From: Metasolibacillus meyeri | Lineage (GTDB): Bacteria > Bacillota > Bacilli > Bacillales_A > Planococcaceae | DNA: 64,000 bases | Direction: 5' to 3' | Assembly (NCBI RefSeq): GCF_003049505.1 | Contig: NZ_PYWN01000036.1 | Coordinates: 20,614-84,613, forward strand | Shown: in pieces, positions 9,211 to 16,072 of the stretch | Position numbering within the stretch: position 1 is the stretch's first letter | How the letters are laid out: each line of letters begins with the position of its first letter | The notes under the pieces: model-generated | Told to the model about the DNA's origin: nothing | Seen by the model: the letters and a program-made list of their open reading frames with translations, nothing else | Database searches by the model: none | Program-made: the position numbers and the translations under genes

Positions 9211-9240
9211 TATACATATGAAAAGAAAGAAGGAATTGCT

Positions 9241-10074
9241 TTGATTTCGAAACGCCAAGCATTTATATGGTTATCCCCTTTCATAGTGCTAGTGCTTCTG
9301 TTTTTCCTTGTGCCGCTACTCTATATGCTCATTACGAGCTTTCAAAGTAATGGCGCATTTACATTACAGCAGTACAAAACAGTTTTAACGAATAGCTATA
9401 TTTTACAAGGTTTTAAAAATAGTATTACGTTATCTGTTGTTTCAGCTGTTATTGCATTGATTGTGACATTATTTGCTGTGTATGCCATCATGAATTTTTC
9501 GGAGCCAATGCGTGAAAGGATTTTGATTTTAACGAATTTAACATCAAATTTCTCGGGTATTCCGTTAGCCTTTGCCTTTATCGTTTTACTTGGGAATAGT
9601 GGCTTATTTACGCTGTTATTTGATAAATGGGGCATCGGTGTCTTGTCATCATTTTCACTTTATAGTTGGGCTGGATTATTACTTATTTATATATATTTCC
9701 AAATGCCATTAGCGTTAATGCTACTATATCCGATTTATGATGGGATACAACAGCAATGGAAGGAAGCTGCAGCACTTTTAGGTGCTTCCACATGGAAATT
9801 TTGGTTGAAAATCGGGATTCCTGTTATGCTGCCAGGAATTGTTGGGACATTTAGTGTGCTGTTTGCAAATGCGATGGGGGCGTATGCTTCTGCCTATGCG
9901 TTGACGAATAGTAATTATAATTTAGTAGCGATTCGTATTGGTTCGTTAATTAAAGGAGATATTTTCGCGCAGCCTGAGCTGGCGAGTGCTATTGCAGTGC
10001 TACTCGCAGTAACGATGGTGTTAGCGATGCTATTAAGTGAGTGGAGTATTGCGAAAACGAGGAGGAAATTATAA
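9241..10074 (+). CDS. ABC transporter permease 1
   Basis: A 277-residue inner-membrane permease with about six transmembrane segments and the EAA loop typical of binding-protein-dependent importers (EAAALLGASTWKFWLKIGIP, about 177-196). The TTG start is supported by AAGGA 7-8 bp upstream and by a basic N-terminus followed directly by the first hydrophobic helix. It pairs with the second permease, whose ATG overlaps its TAA (TAATG at 10072-10076). Confidence 0.85.
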   Translation: MISKRQAFIWLSPFIVLVLLFFLVPLLYMLITSFQSNGAFTLQQYKTVLTNSYILQGFKNSITLSVVSAVIALIVTLFAVYAIMNFSEPMRERILILTNLTSNFSGIPLAFAFIVLLGNSGLFTLLFDKWGIGVLSSFSLYSWAGLLLIYIYFQMPLALMLLYPIYDGIQQQWKEAAALLGASTWKFWLKIGIPVMLPGIVGTFSVLFANAMGAYASAYALTNSNYNLVAIRIGSLIKGDIFAQPELASAIAVLLAVTMVLAMLLSEWSIAKTRRKL

Positions 10075-10859
10075 TGAAAAAACGTAGCTTTGCTGATTTA
10101 TTTTTCCTTCTATTTGTAGCCTATATTGTATTGCCAGTTGTTGCAACGATGCTTTATGCCTTTGCGGATAAATGGAATAAAACTGTATTGCCAGAAGGGT
10201 TAACCTTGAAATGGGTGATGACATTATTCCAAGACCCAGCTTTCATTCAGGCATTTGGGCGTTCTGTATTATTAGCTGGAGGAGCGGTAATCATTGCGTT
10301 ACTTGTCATTGTACCAGCCATTTTCGTTATTGTACTGTATTTTCCGAAGTATGAAAAATGGATTCAAGCGGCTGTTGTGATGGTGTATTCTTTCCCAGGC
10401 ATTATTTTAGCGGTAGGGCTGATTCGTGTTTATAGCAAGTTTGGTATTTCGATGATTTTCGTTGTGCTGGGTGCTTATGTTATTTGTATATTGCCGTATA
10501 TTTATCAAGGTACACGTAATAGTTTACGCAATGTGGATGCACGTCAGCTTTTAGATGCGGCACAGCTACTGGGTGCTTCCAAAATGCAAGCATTCACAAA
10601 GGTATTGCTACCAACTGTTTATCCAGGCTTGTTTGCTGGCGCTCTCTTATCCTTTTCCGTGCTGTTTGGTGAATTCGTATTAATTAATCTAGTTGTTGGC
10701 TCTCGCTTTGAAACAGTACAAATTTACTTAATGAAAAAGCTAAGTACAAGTGGGCATATTGCGAGTGCAGTTGTCTTTGTATATATCGTGTTAATGGCCA
10801 TATTAACATTTATCATTGCGAAAGTTACGAAAAAGACGAAAGGTGCTACAAATATATGA
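10074..10859 (+). CDS. ABC transporter permease 2
   Basis: A 261-residue second permease of the importer, with about six transmembrane helices and an EAA-like loop DAAQLLGASKMQAFTKVLLP. The ATG at 10074 (MKKRSF) is chosen over an upstream in-frame Met because GAGGAGG lies just upstream and the ATG overlaps the preceding stop. Its own stop overlaps the ATPase ATG (ATGA at 10856-10859), so all the membrane components are translationally coupled. Confidence 0.85.
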   Translation: MKKRSFADLFFLLFVAYIVLPVVATMLYAFADKWNKTVLPEGLTLKWVMTLFQDPAFIQAFGRSVLLAGGAVIIALLVIVPAIFVIVLYFPKYEKWIQAAVVMVYSFPGIILAVGLIRVYSKFGISMIFVVLGAYVICILPYIYQGTRNSLRNVDARQLLDAAQLLGASKMQAFTKVLLPTVYPGLFAGALLSFSVLFGEFVLINLVVGSRFETVQIYLMKKLSTSGHIASAVVFVYIVLMAILTFIIAKVTKKTKGATNI

Positions 10860-11857
10860 GTTATATAACGATTAAAGGGCTTCATAAAAAATTTGGAGAA
10901 ACGACAGTTTTAACAGAGATTGATATGCAGATTAATAAGGGTGAATTTATTACATTGTTAGGTCCAAGTGGCTGTGGGAAAAGTACGATTTTGCGTATAC
11001 TAGCAGGGTTAACTGAATCTTCGGCAGGCACTATTCAAATTGATGGTAAAAACATGCTGGGTGTGGAGCCAAAGGAAAGACAGGTTGGCATGGTGTTTCA
11101 ATCCTATGCGCTATTTCCGAATATGACAGTGTATGAAAACGTAGCATTTGGCTTGCGTATGCAAAAGGTGGCACCAGCAGAGCTGGATGAGCGCGTACAA
11201 GAAATGTTAGCGATTGTTCGTTTGACGGAAAAAGCTAATTTTTATCCGAAAGAATTGTCTGGTGGTCAGCAGCAGCGTGTAGCTTTAGCGCGTGCAGTCA
11301 TCGTTCGTCCTAAAGTACTTTTACTAGATGAGCCGTTAAGTGCACTCGATGCACAAATTCGTAAAAAACTACAAGTAGACCTACGTAATATTCAACAGCA
11401 GCTTGGTATGACGATGATTTTAGTGACGCATGATCAAGAAGAAGCAATGGCTATTTCGGATCGCATTTTCGTGATGAATAATGGAATGATTGAACAAAGT
11501 GGGGCACCAACTGAAATTTATACAAGTCCTAAAAGCGAATTTGTAGCAAATTTTATCGGGCACTACAATGTATTTACACGTCAGGCGCTAGAAAAAATGA
11601 GCGGCACAACATTGCCTGTTAAAGGGGAGAAGTTTGCCATTCGACCCGAGGCCATTCACCTTGACGCGCAGCAAGGAGATATTGGTATTACAGGTGTAGC
11701 ACAGCATTCTTTAATGAGCGGTAATGTTATTCGTACAACATTTGAAGGAGAAAGCATGTTTTTAATGGAGCAGCTACATCAACGTCAGCACAAGGTGACA
11801 CTTGGTCAAACTTATACTTGCTATGTTGCGAAGGAAGATGTGGTTGCATTATCATGA
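10856..11857 (+). CDS. ABC transporter ATP-binding protein
   Basis: A 333-residue importer ATPase. Walker A GPSGCGKST (about 37-45), Q-loop MVFQSYALFPNMTV, signature LSGGQQQR, Walker B VLLLDEPLSALD and switch VTHDQEEA are all present. The C-terminal about 90 residues look like the TOBE/regulatory extension of the polyamine/iron/phosphonate (PotA/FbpC) class. It energises the two permeases above. It overlaps the DeoR gene by 4 bp (ATGA). Confidence 0.9.
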   Translation: MSYITIKGLHKKFGETTVLTEIDMQINKGEFITLLGPSGCGKSTILRILAGLTESSAGTIQIDGKNMLGVEPKERQVGMVFQSYALFPNMTVYENVAFGLRMQKVAPAELDERVQEMLAIVRLTEKANFYPKELSGGQQQRVALARAVIVRPKVLLLDEPLSALDAQIRKKLQVDLRNIQQQLGMTMILVTHDQEEAMAISDRIFVMNNGMIEQSGAPTEIYTSPKSEFVANFIGHYNVFTRQALEKMSGTTLPVKGEKFAIRPEAIHLDAQQGDIGITGVAQHSLMSGNVIRTTFEGESMFLMEQLHQRQHKVTLGQTYTCYVAKEDVVALS

Positions 11858-12639
11858 CGTACGCAAAAATCGAGCGCTTCGAATATATTGTGAAGCAGCT
11901 AGAACTAGAAGGTAAGATTATCGTTGCTAACATTGCGGAGGTATTACAAGTTGCACCAGAAACAATTCGGCGAGATTTCGATGAATTAGAGCAACAAAAA
12001 TTATTAACGCGAGTGCATGGGGGCGCTGTCAAATATACGAATGTAAGAAATGAGCCAGCCTTTTTACGCAAGCTTCAAATGCAAATGGAGGCAAAGCGCC
12101 ACATCGCAAGTGTAGCGGCTAGTCGTATTCAAAATGGTGATACGATTGTTGTTGATACAGGCACAACAACAGTTCATATAGCGGATTTCCTACTAGCTGT
12201 TGATGATGTAACAGTTGTGACAAATTCCATTGCAGCGGCAGTTCAATTTAATTTGGCAATTGAAGAACGTCGAATGACAGGTAAAGTGATTGTGCTTGGT
12301 GGGATGACAAATCCTGCGCAATCGTCATTAGTAGGTGCGATTACAATTGAGATGCTTAGCAAGATGAACTTTGATAAAGCGTTCTTATCGTGTGGAGGTA
12401 TTAGTGATGGCATCGTGTATGATTATGATTTAGATGAGTCATTAGTGTCCAAAAAGATGCTGGAGCAAAGTAAAAAAAGCTATTTACTAGCTGATGCAAC
12501 GAAGCTAAATAGCAAATCCTTTTATCAAATTTGCCACTTAGATGCATGCGCGGAAGTATTGTGTAATCAAGCTTGTCCAGCGCTGTGGCATGCATATGAG
12601 GAAATTTGGACGCTATGTCATGGAGGGAAATTTGGATGA
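11854..12639 (+). CDS. DeoR family transcriptional regulator
   Basis: A 261-residue regulator. An N-terminal winged HTH (IVANIAEVLQVAPETIRRDFDELEQQ, about 22-47) and a C-terminal DeoR sensor domain (VVDTGTTTVHIADFL; AFLSCGGISDGIVYD; KSYLLADATKLN) are seen. DeoR-type sensors bind phosphorylated sugars or related metabolites, which fits an operon with two phosphoesterase-like enzymes. Encoded inside the operon, it is probably an autoregulating local repressor. Confidence 0.85.
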   Translation: MTYAKIERFEYIVKQLELEGKIIVANIAEVLQVAPETIRRDFDELEQQKLLTRVHGGAVKYTNVRNEPAFLRKLQMQMEAKRHIASVAASRIQNGDTIVVDTGTTTVHIADFLLAVDDVTVVTNSIAAAVQFNLAIEERRMTGKVIVLGGMTNPAQSSLVGAITIEMLSKMNFDKAFLSCGGISDGIVYDYDLDESLVSKKMLEQSKKSYLLADATKLNSKSFYQICHLDACAEVLCNQACPALWHAYEEIWTLCHGGKFG

Positions 12640-13640
12640 TTGATTATCATGTACATTTAGAAGAGGGACCGTATTCGTTTCGTTGGTTAGAGCGCACTGC
12701 ACAAGCGTTACAAGCACATAAGGAGCCTATAAATAAGGGCTATCGTCAAAGCGTAGAACATCAGGTGCAATTATTATCTGAGCGACTACAAAAAGGGTGC
12801 TATAGCGAGGAATGGCTCGATTTGTATTTGCAGCAAGCAAAGCGATTAGGCTTACAGGAAGTTGGCATTGTTGATCACTTATATCGATTTAAGGAAACAC
12901 GCGCCTATTTTGAGCGTTACATGGAGCTAGATGAACAGCATGAATACGGCAGTTTGCAGCGCTACTGGCTTGAGCGGGTGATGACTGAAAATATGGATGA
13001 ATTTATAGAGACGATTCAGCGTGCAAAGGAAAAATGGCGTGCACAAGGTGTGACATTGAAGCTCGGTATCGAGGCGGATTATTTTATCGGGGGCGAAGAA
13101 GAGCTAGCGTCATTGTTAAAGGATTACCCTTGGGATTTCGTAATTGGCTCTGTGCATTTTGTAGATGGCTGGGGTTTTGATAACCCACAGACAGAGTATA
13201 TTTTCAAAGGCATGGATGAAGTAGCCTTGAAGCAGCATTATCAGCGATTTTTCGAAACAGTTGAAAGCATGATTACATCCAATTTATTCGATTTTGTAGC
13301 ACATTTAGATAATTTTAAAGTATTTAATTACAAAGTACAGGACGAGCTATTTTTAGATGCTGCATATGAACGTGTAGCACAGGTACTTAAAGCAACAAAT
13401 ACAGCAACGGAAATTAACGCAGGTTTGTATTATCGCTATCCTGTAAAGGAAATGTGCCCAGGTCCACGTTTTTTACAAACATTATTAGCGCATGGTGTTG
13501 AGTTTACAGTTTCGTCTGATTCACATTTTCCAGATGATTTAGGGAAATTCACATTTGACAATGTCCAGCAGCTAAAGGAAGCAGGAATTTCTTCATTAGT
13601 CACATTCACAAAGCGTAAAAAAGGGTATATAGAGATTTAA
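12636..13640 (+). CDS. PHP-domain phosphoesterase (histidinol-phosphatase-like)
   Basis: A 334-residue PHP-superfamily metal-dependent phosphoesterase. Metal ligands are visible in DYHVHLEEG (His5 and His7 region), EVGIVDHLYRF, GIEADYF, FVIGSVHFV, DFVAHLDNFK and SSDSHFPDD. It resembles HisK-type histidinol phosphatases, but the setting in a transport operon, with no his genes, suggests another phosphate ester. The ATG at 12636 overlaps the DeoR stop (ATGA) and has GGAGGG upstream. Last gene of the operon. Confidence 0.8.
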   Translation: MIDYHVHLEEGPYSFRWLERTAQALQAHKEPINKGYRQSVEHQVQLLSERLQKGCYSEEWLDLYLQQAKRLGLQEVGIVDHLYRFKETRAYFERYMELDEQHEYGSLQRYWLERVMTENMDEFIETIQRAKEKWRAQGVTLKLGIEADYFIGGEEELASLLKDYPWDFVIGSVHFVDGWGFDNPQTEYIFKGMDEVALKQHYQRFFETVESMITSNLFDFVAHLDNFKVFNYKVQDELFLDAAYERVAQVLKATNTATEINAGLYYRYPVKEMCPGPRFLQTLLAHGVEFTVSSDSHFPDDLGKFTFDNVQQLKEAGISSLVTFTKRKKGYIEI

Positions 13641-13643
13641 TAG

Positions 13644-13692
13644 AGCTATTGGAAAAGCAAGTATTTATTTGCTTTTCCAATAGCTTATTTTT
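13644..13692 (+). terminator. Terminator of the transport/phosphoesterase operon
   Basis: A 17-bp perfect stem (13644-13660 with 13669-13685; AGCTATTGGAAAAGCAA arm) and a T-rich tail. Confidence 0.9.
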
Positions 13693-13740
13693 ACATATAG
13701 ATTGCTTAGAATCTGTTTAGCTCAATGTGGTAATATATTG

Positions 13741-13745
13741 ATTAT
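13741..13745. repeat. Target site duplication ATTAT, left copy
   Basis: ATTAT directly precedes the TG terminus of the prophage. The identical pentamer follows the CA terminus at 47695-47699. Five-bp duplication is what Mu-type transposition produces. Confidence 0.85.
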
Positions 13746-13774
13746 TGTTGATTGGTGAGGAATCTTGCAAAAAA
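13746..13774 (+). repeat. Left terminal inverted repeat of the prophage
   Basis: 29 bp beginning TGTTGATTGG and containing TTGCAAAAAA. It pairs with 47666-47694 (reverse complement begins TGTAGCTTCG), with mismatches only at positions 4, 6, 9, 11, 15 and 19. Presumed end-binding site of the DDE transposase. Confidence 0.82.
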
Positions 13775-13872
13775 CAAGTAGTGTGGGATAAGTCAGGATA
13801 TGTGAGGAAACGCAAGGATATCAAGGGATATGAGGAAAATCAATGTGAGATAGGAAAGTTTGATAGTTTGCA

Positions 13873-13935
13873 AAAAAATCGAGGTAATCATGATTTTTAA
13901 CGTAAAAGTTAAAGCCATGATTACCTCGATTTTTT
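13873..13935. terminator. Perfect 20-bp hairpin, bidirectional terminator at the prophage left end
   Basis: A-run plus TCGAGGTAATCATG (13873-13892) pairs perfectly with CATGATTACCTCGA plus a T-run (13916-13935). It works as a terminator on both strands. It would stop leftward repressor transcripts from leaving the phage and host transcripts from entering it. Confidence 0.85.
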
Positions 13936-14246
13936 GTCTTGCAAAGACTTGCAAACGGCTATATAACGGCTTGCAAGGACTTTCACAGCTACTCTAAAAA
14001 AATAACATTAGCGTGGGGACATGGGGACAAAATCGGATTTTGAAAGGGACATGTCCCTATGTTCTTTAAACCTATGAATTGCAAGAGGTACAGCTATTTT
14101 AAAAAATAGGCGTGGGGACAATTTGCACGATTCATTGCAAAAAAGTATTAAGAAAATTTAATTAAATTGTCCCCAAATAGAGCCTCTAAAACTATACATA
14201 TTTTGAAAGGCAACATGATATACAAGTTTATCATTTGAACCAAAAA

Positions 14247-14663
14247 TTAAGCCGTTTCATCTGTTGCGGCGTCTTCGCCATGTGTCAAGTTCAGTGACGG
14301 TGCTTTTTTATTGTACAATTCGCGGGCTATCAAAAGACCATCAATTATGCCATCAATTTTCATTTTTTCATCATGGGAAAGGCGATTAATTTTTTGAGCT
14401 AAATTAATATCTTCTGATGGAATATCTGTAATTTTGTTTTGTTCTATTTTTGGAACGACATGTTCTACACCAAAGAGTAAATAGTCTGCTGATACATTGA
14501 AAACATCGCATAAAGATATGATTGTTTTAGCAGAAGGCTCAAATTTATCGTGTTCGTAGCCACTAACATTACTTTTAGTTTTCTTTATTAATAGAGCTAA
14601 CTGTTCCTGAGTATAACCTTTTTCTGTTCGTAAAGTATTTATTCTAGCACCTATAGTTGTCAT
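14247..14663 (-). CDS. cI-like XRE repressor of the prophage
   Basis: A 138-residue DNA-binding protein with an N-terminal helix-turn-helix (YTQEQLALLIKKTKSNVSGYE, about 18-38), typical of HTH_3/XRE phage repressors (NVSADYLLFG end motif), and an acidic, probably dimerising C-terminus. It is the only leftward gene at the left end and diverges from the early operon, the classical repressor position. The ATG at 14663 is preceded by GGAGG. It lacks a peptidase S24 domain, so RecA-stimulated self-cleavage is not expected. Confidence 0.82.
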   Translation of the reverse strand: MTTIGARINTLRTEKGYTQEQLALLIKKTKSNVSGYEHDKFEPSAKTIISLCDVFNVSADYLLFGVEHVVPKIEQNKITDIPSEDINLAQKINRLSHDEKMKIDGIIDGLLIARELYNKKAPSLNLTHGEDAATDETA

Positions 14664-14710
14664 AATTGAAACCTCCATGAAATAAAATTCTAAAAACAAT
14701 AACAAAATAC

Positions 14711-14739
14711 TTGTTTTGTTCTAAAATTAGAACTATAAT
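14711..14739 (+). promoter_or_regulatory. Early lytic promoter (sigma-A type)
   Basis: TTGTTT (14711-14716), 17-bp spacer, TATAAT (14734-14739). It points to the early operon beginning at 14890. The spacer is occupied by a palindromic operator. Confidence 0.75.
14718..14733. promoter_or_regulatory. Repressor operator GTTCTAA-AA-TTAGAAC
   Basis: Perfect 7-bp inverted arms around two bases, lying entirely between the -35 and -10 boxes of the early promoter. A further half-site ATTCTAA occurs at 14687-14693, and a second dyad AACAAAA/TTTTGTT at 14701-14720. Bound repressor would block RNA polymerase directly. Assignment to the 14247-14663 product is inferred from position. Confidence 0.7.
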
Positions 14740-14889
14740 GTAATTAAGATAAACAAATACATCATACTTAATTTTATCACAACAGTAGCAAACTAGCGTT
14801 GACGATAATTTTCCTATTAGTTTATCTATGTACATTGACAATTAAATAGAAGGAATTGTGTTTACACGAAGAAAGGAGGATACAAGTAG

Positions 14890-15096
14890 ATGAAAAAGCG
14901 AGAGCTGACACCACAGGGTAAAAGAATCATCAAACGTCTTATTGATTTAGGTCGCACGCAAGTATGGCTTTGTGAACAAGTAGGAACAAGTAAGGTATAT
15001 ATGAACTTCATCTTACGTGGTGAGCGCAGTGGCGAGAAATACTTGCAAAAAATTTATGAAGTCCTCGATTTAGAGGAGGAGCAGCATACGGCGTAA
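14890..15096 (+). CDS. Ner/Cro-like small HTH regulator
   Basis: A 68-residue protein, first gene of the early operon. It is almost entirely a helix-turn-helix (RTQVWLCEQVGTSKVYMNFILRGE, about 22-45). Position and size match Ner/Cro proteins that shut down repressor or early transcription after induction. RBS AAAGGAGGAT lies upstream of ATG. Role is by analogy with Mu. Confidence 0.65.
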   Translation: MKKRELTPQGKRIIKRLIDLGRTQVWLCEQVGTSKVYMNFILRGERSGEKYLQKIYEVLDLEEEQHTA

Positions 15097-15125
15097 CATA
15101 TTTTGGAAAGGGAGGTGAAAATAAT

Positions 15126-15341
15126 ATGCTTAGCCAGTTTAATCATTACTTGGAAATGTATGAGGAAGGCTATTGGAGTCAGGAAGAAGCTATAAATCGA
15201 GCAACTGAGTTTTATGTATTATACGTTGAGGCTATTATGGCTGAGAAAAGGATTACAGATAAAAGTCGTCTGCAATTTATCGAAAACATGGGAGCAGATT
15301 ATAGTGCTTTCAAGGATAAAATCAAAGCTCTAGTAGCTTAA
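15126..15341 (+). CDS. Early phage protein of unknown function
   Basis: A 71-residue acidic, helical protein (MLSQFNHYLEMYEEGYWS...). Preceded by GGAGGTG RBS and 29 bp after the Ner-like gene. No recognised motif or membrane segment. Confidence 0.55.
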   Translation: MLSQFNHYLEMYEEGYWSQEEAINRATEFYVLYVEAIMAEKRITDKSRLQFIENMGADYSAFKDKIKALVA

Positions 15342-15408
15342 AGCCCATCGAAGGGTAGCGGCGAATGGACAAGAAATAAGCCGTAATTATCAGAAGGAGG
15401 TTACAACT

Positions 15409-15579
15409 ATGCAAGAATCAAGCAATAAAAGGTCAGTTGAAGAAATACTCCACCAACAGCTGGAACTGTTAGCGGAGCGTAGTGCTAATGAAACGAATAC
15501 AGGAAATTTAATTCGTTTAACATTAGCGATGGTTGAAATTCACAAGTTTTTAGGAACTGAAAATAAAGAATTTATTTAG
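15409..15579 (+). CDS. Small early phage protein of unknown function
   Basis: A 56-residue ORF starting MQESSNKRSVEEIL and ending NKEFI, with a strong RBS AGAAGGAGG 9 bp before ATG. Predicted helical, no known motif. The strong RBS and position in the early operon support it as real. Confidence 0.55.
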   Translation: MQESSNKRSVEEILHQQLELLAERSANETNTGNLIRLTLAMVEIHKFLGTENKEFI

Positions 15580-15584
15580 CATTC

Positions 15585-15752
15585 CTATTTAATTATTTCA
15601 TCGTGGATAATCCTTAAATCGCGAGCAACTTGTTCGGCTGTTAAAGGTTCAGGTCCAACATTAGTGTCACCGATTTGCTCGAAAGCTTTTGAATTATGTT
15701 CATACATCGCTTTCAAGACTTCAACTGCCAATGGTGCAAATGTAGTGTTCAT
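15585..15752 (-). CDS. Small leftward ORF inside the early region, unknown
   Basis: A 55-residue ORF on the minus strand (starts MNTTFAPLAVEVL, ends IIHDEIIK) with RBS AAAGGAG 9 bp before its ATG. It runs against the early genes and ends 5 bp from the stop of the preceding plus-strand ORF. Its direction suggests expression in the lysogen, or antisense control of the early transcript. No homologue recognised. Confidence 0.5.
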   Translation of the reverse strand: MNTTFAPLAVEVLKAMYEHNSKAFEQIGDTNVGPEPLTAEQVARDLRIIHDEIIK

Positions 15753-15843
15753 TGCGTTCTAGCTCCTTTCATAGAATGAATGTTCTTGCAGTTTGAATAT
15801 ACCACAATATATTGTGCCTTTCAAAAGAAAGGGGGTCTAGATA

Positions 15844-16035
15844 TTGAAAATTTGTGTCAGGGAATTAAGAGAATCTCGCAAGCTATCAAGGTATCGTTTA
15901 GCGAAACTATCAGGAATAAATGAATCTACCCTTCAAATGATAGAAAACAATGAAAATCCCAATCCTACTTTTCATGTTATGTGTAAAATTGCAGATACGT
16001 TAGGTGTGAGTTTGGATGAATTAAGAAAAAAGTAA
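15844..16035 (+). CDS. Small XRE family regulator
   Basis: A 63-residue minimal XRE helix-turn-helix protein (RYRLAKLSGINESTLQMIENN, about 17-37, ending TLGVSLDELRKK). The TTG start is supported by AAGGGGG 9 bp upstream. It lies just before the transposase gene. It is likely a regulator of early or transposition genes; partner unknown. Confidence 0.7.
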   Translation: MKICVRELRESRKLSRYRLAKLSGINESTLQMIENNENPNPTFHVMCKIADTLGVSLDELRKK

Positions 16036-16072
16036 AATGTTAGGGCAACTAATAAGAGAAAGGAGGCACACC

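Larger units (their letters stand above)
13746..14246. other. Left-end non-coding region with TTGCAA array and hairpins
   Basis: About 500 bp without a gene. The palindromic hexamer TTGCAA occurs at 13765, 13868, 13940, 13950, 13972, 14079 and 14135, candidate transposase sub-sites like Mu L1-L3. Near-repeats GGATATGTGAGGAAA and GGGATATGAGGAAAA lie between 13796 and 13848. A 20-bp perfect hairpin sits at 13873-13935. GGGGACA boxes at 14015, 14023 and 14114 (inverse at 14168), plus the palindrome AGGGACATGTCCCT (14045-14058), form further dyads; one pair (14114-14124 with 14164-14174) makes an 11-bp stem. Confidence 0.7.

Noticed and set aside
14045..14058. AGGGACATGTCCCT palindrome as repressor operator
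   Set aside because: It lies downstream of the repressor gene, away from promoters; part of a GGGGACA repeat cluster instead.
14644..14841. Minus-strand ORF over the early promoter
   Set aside because: Covers promoter and operator sequences; AT-rich hydrophobic translation without RBS.
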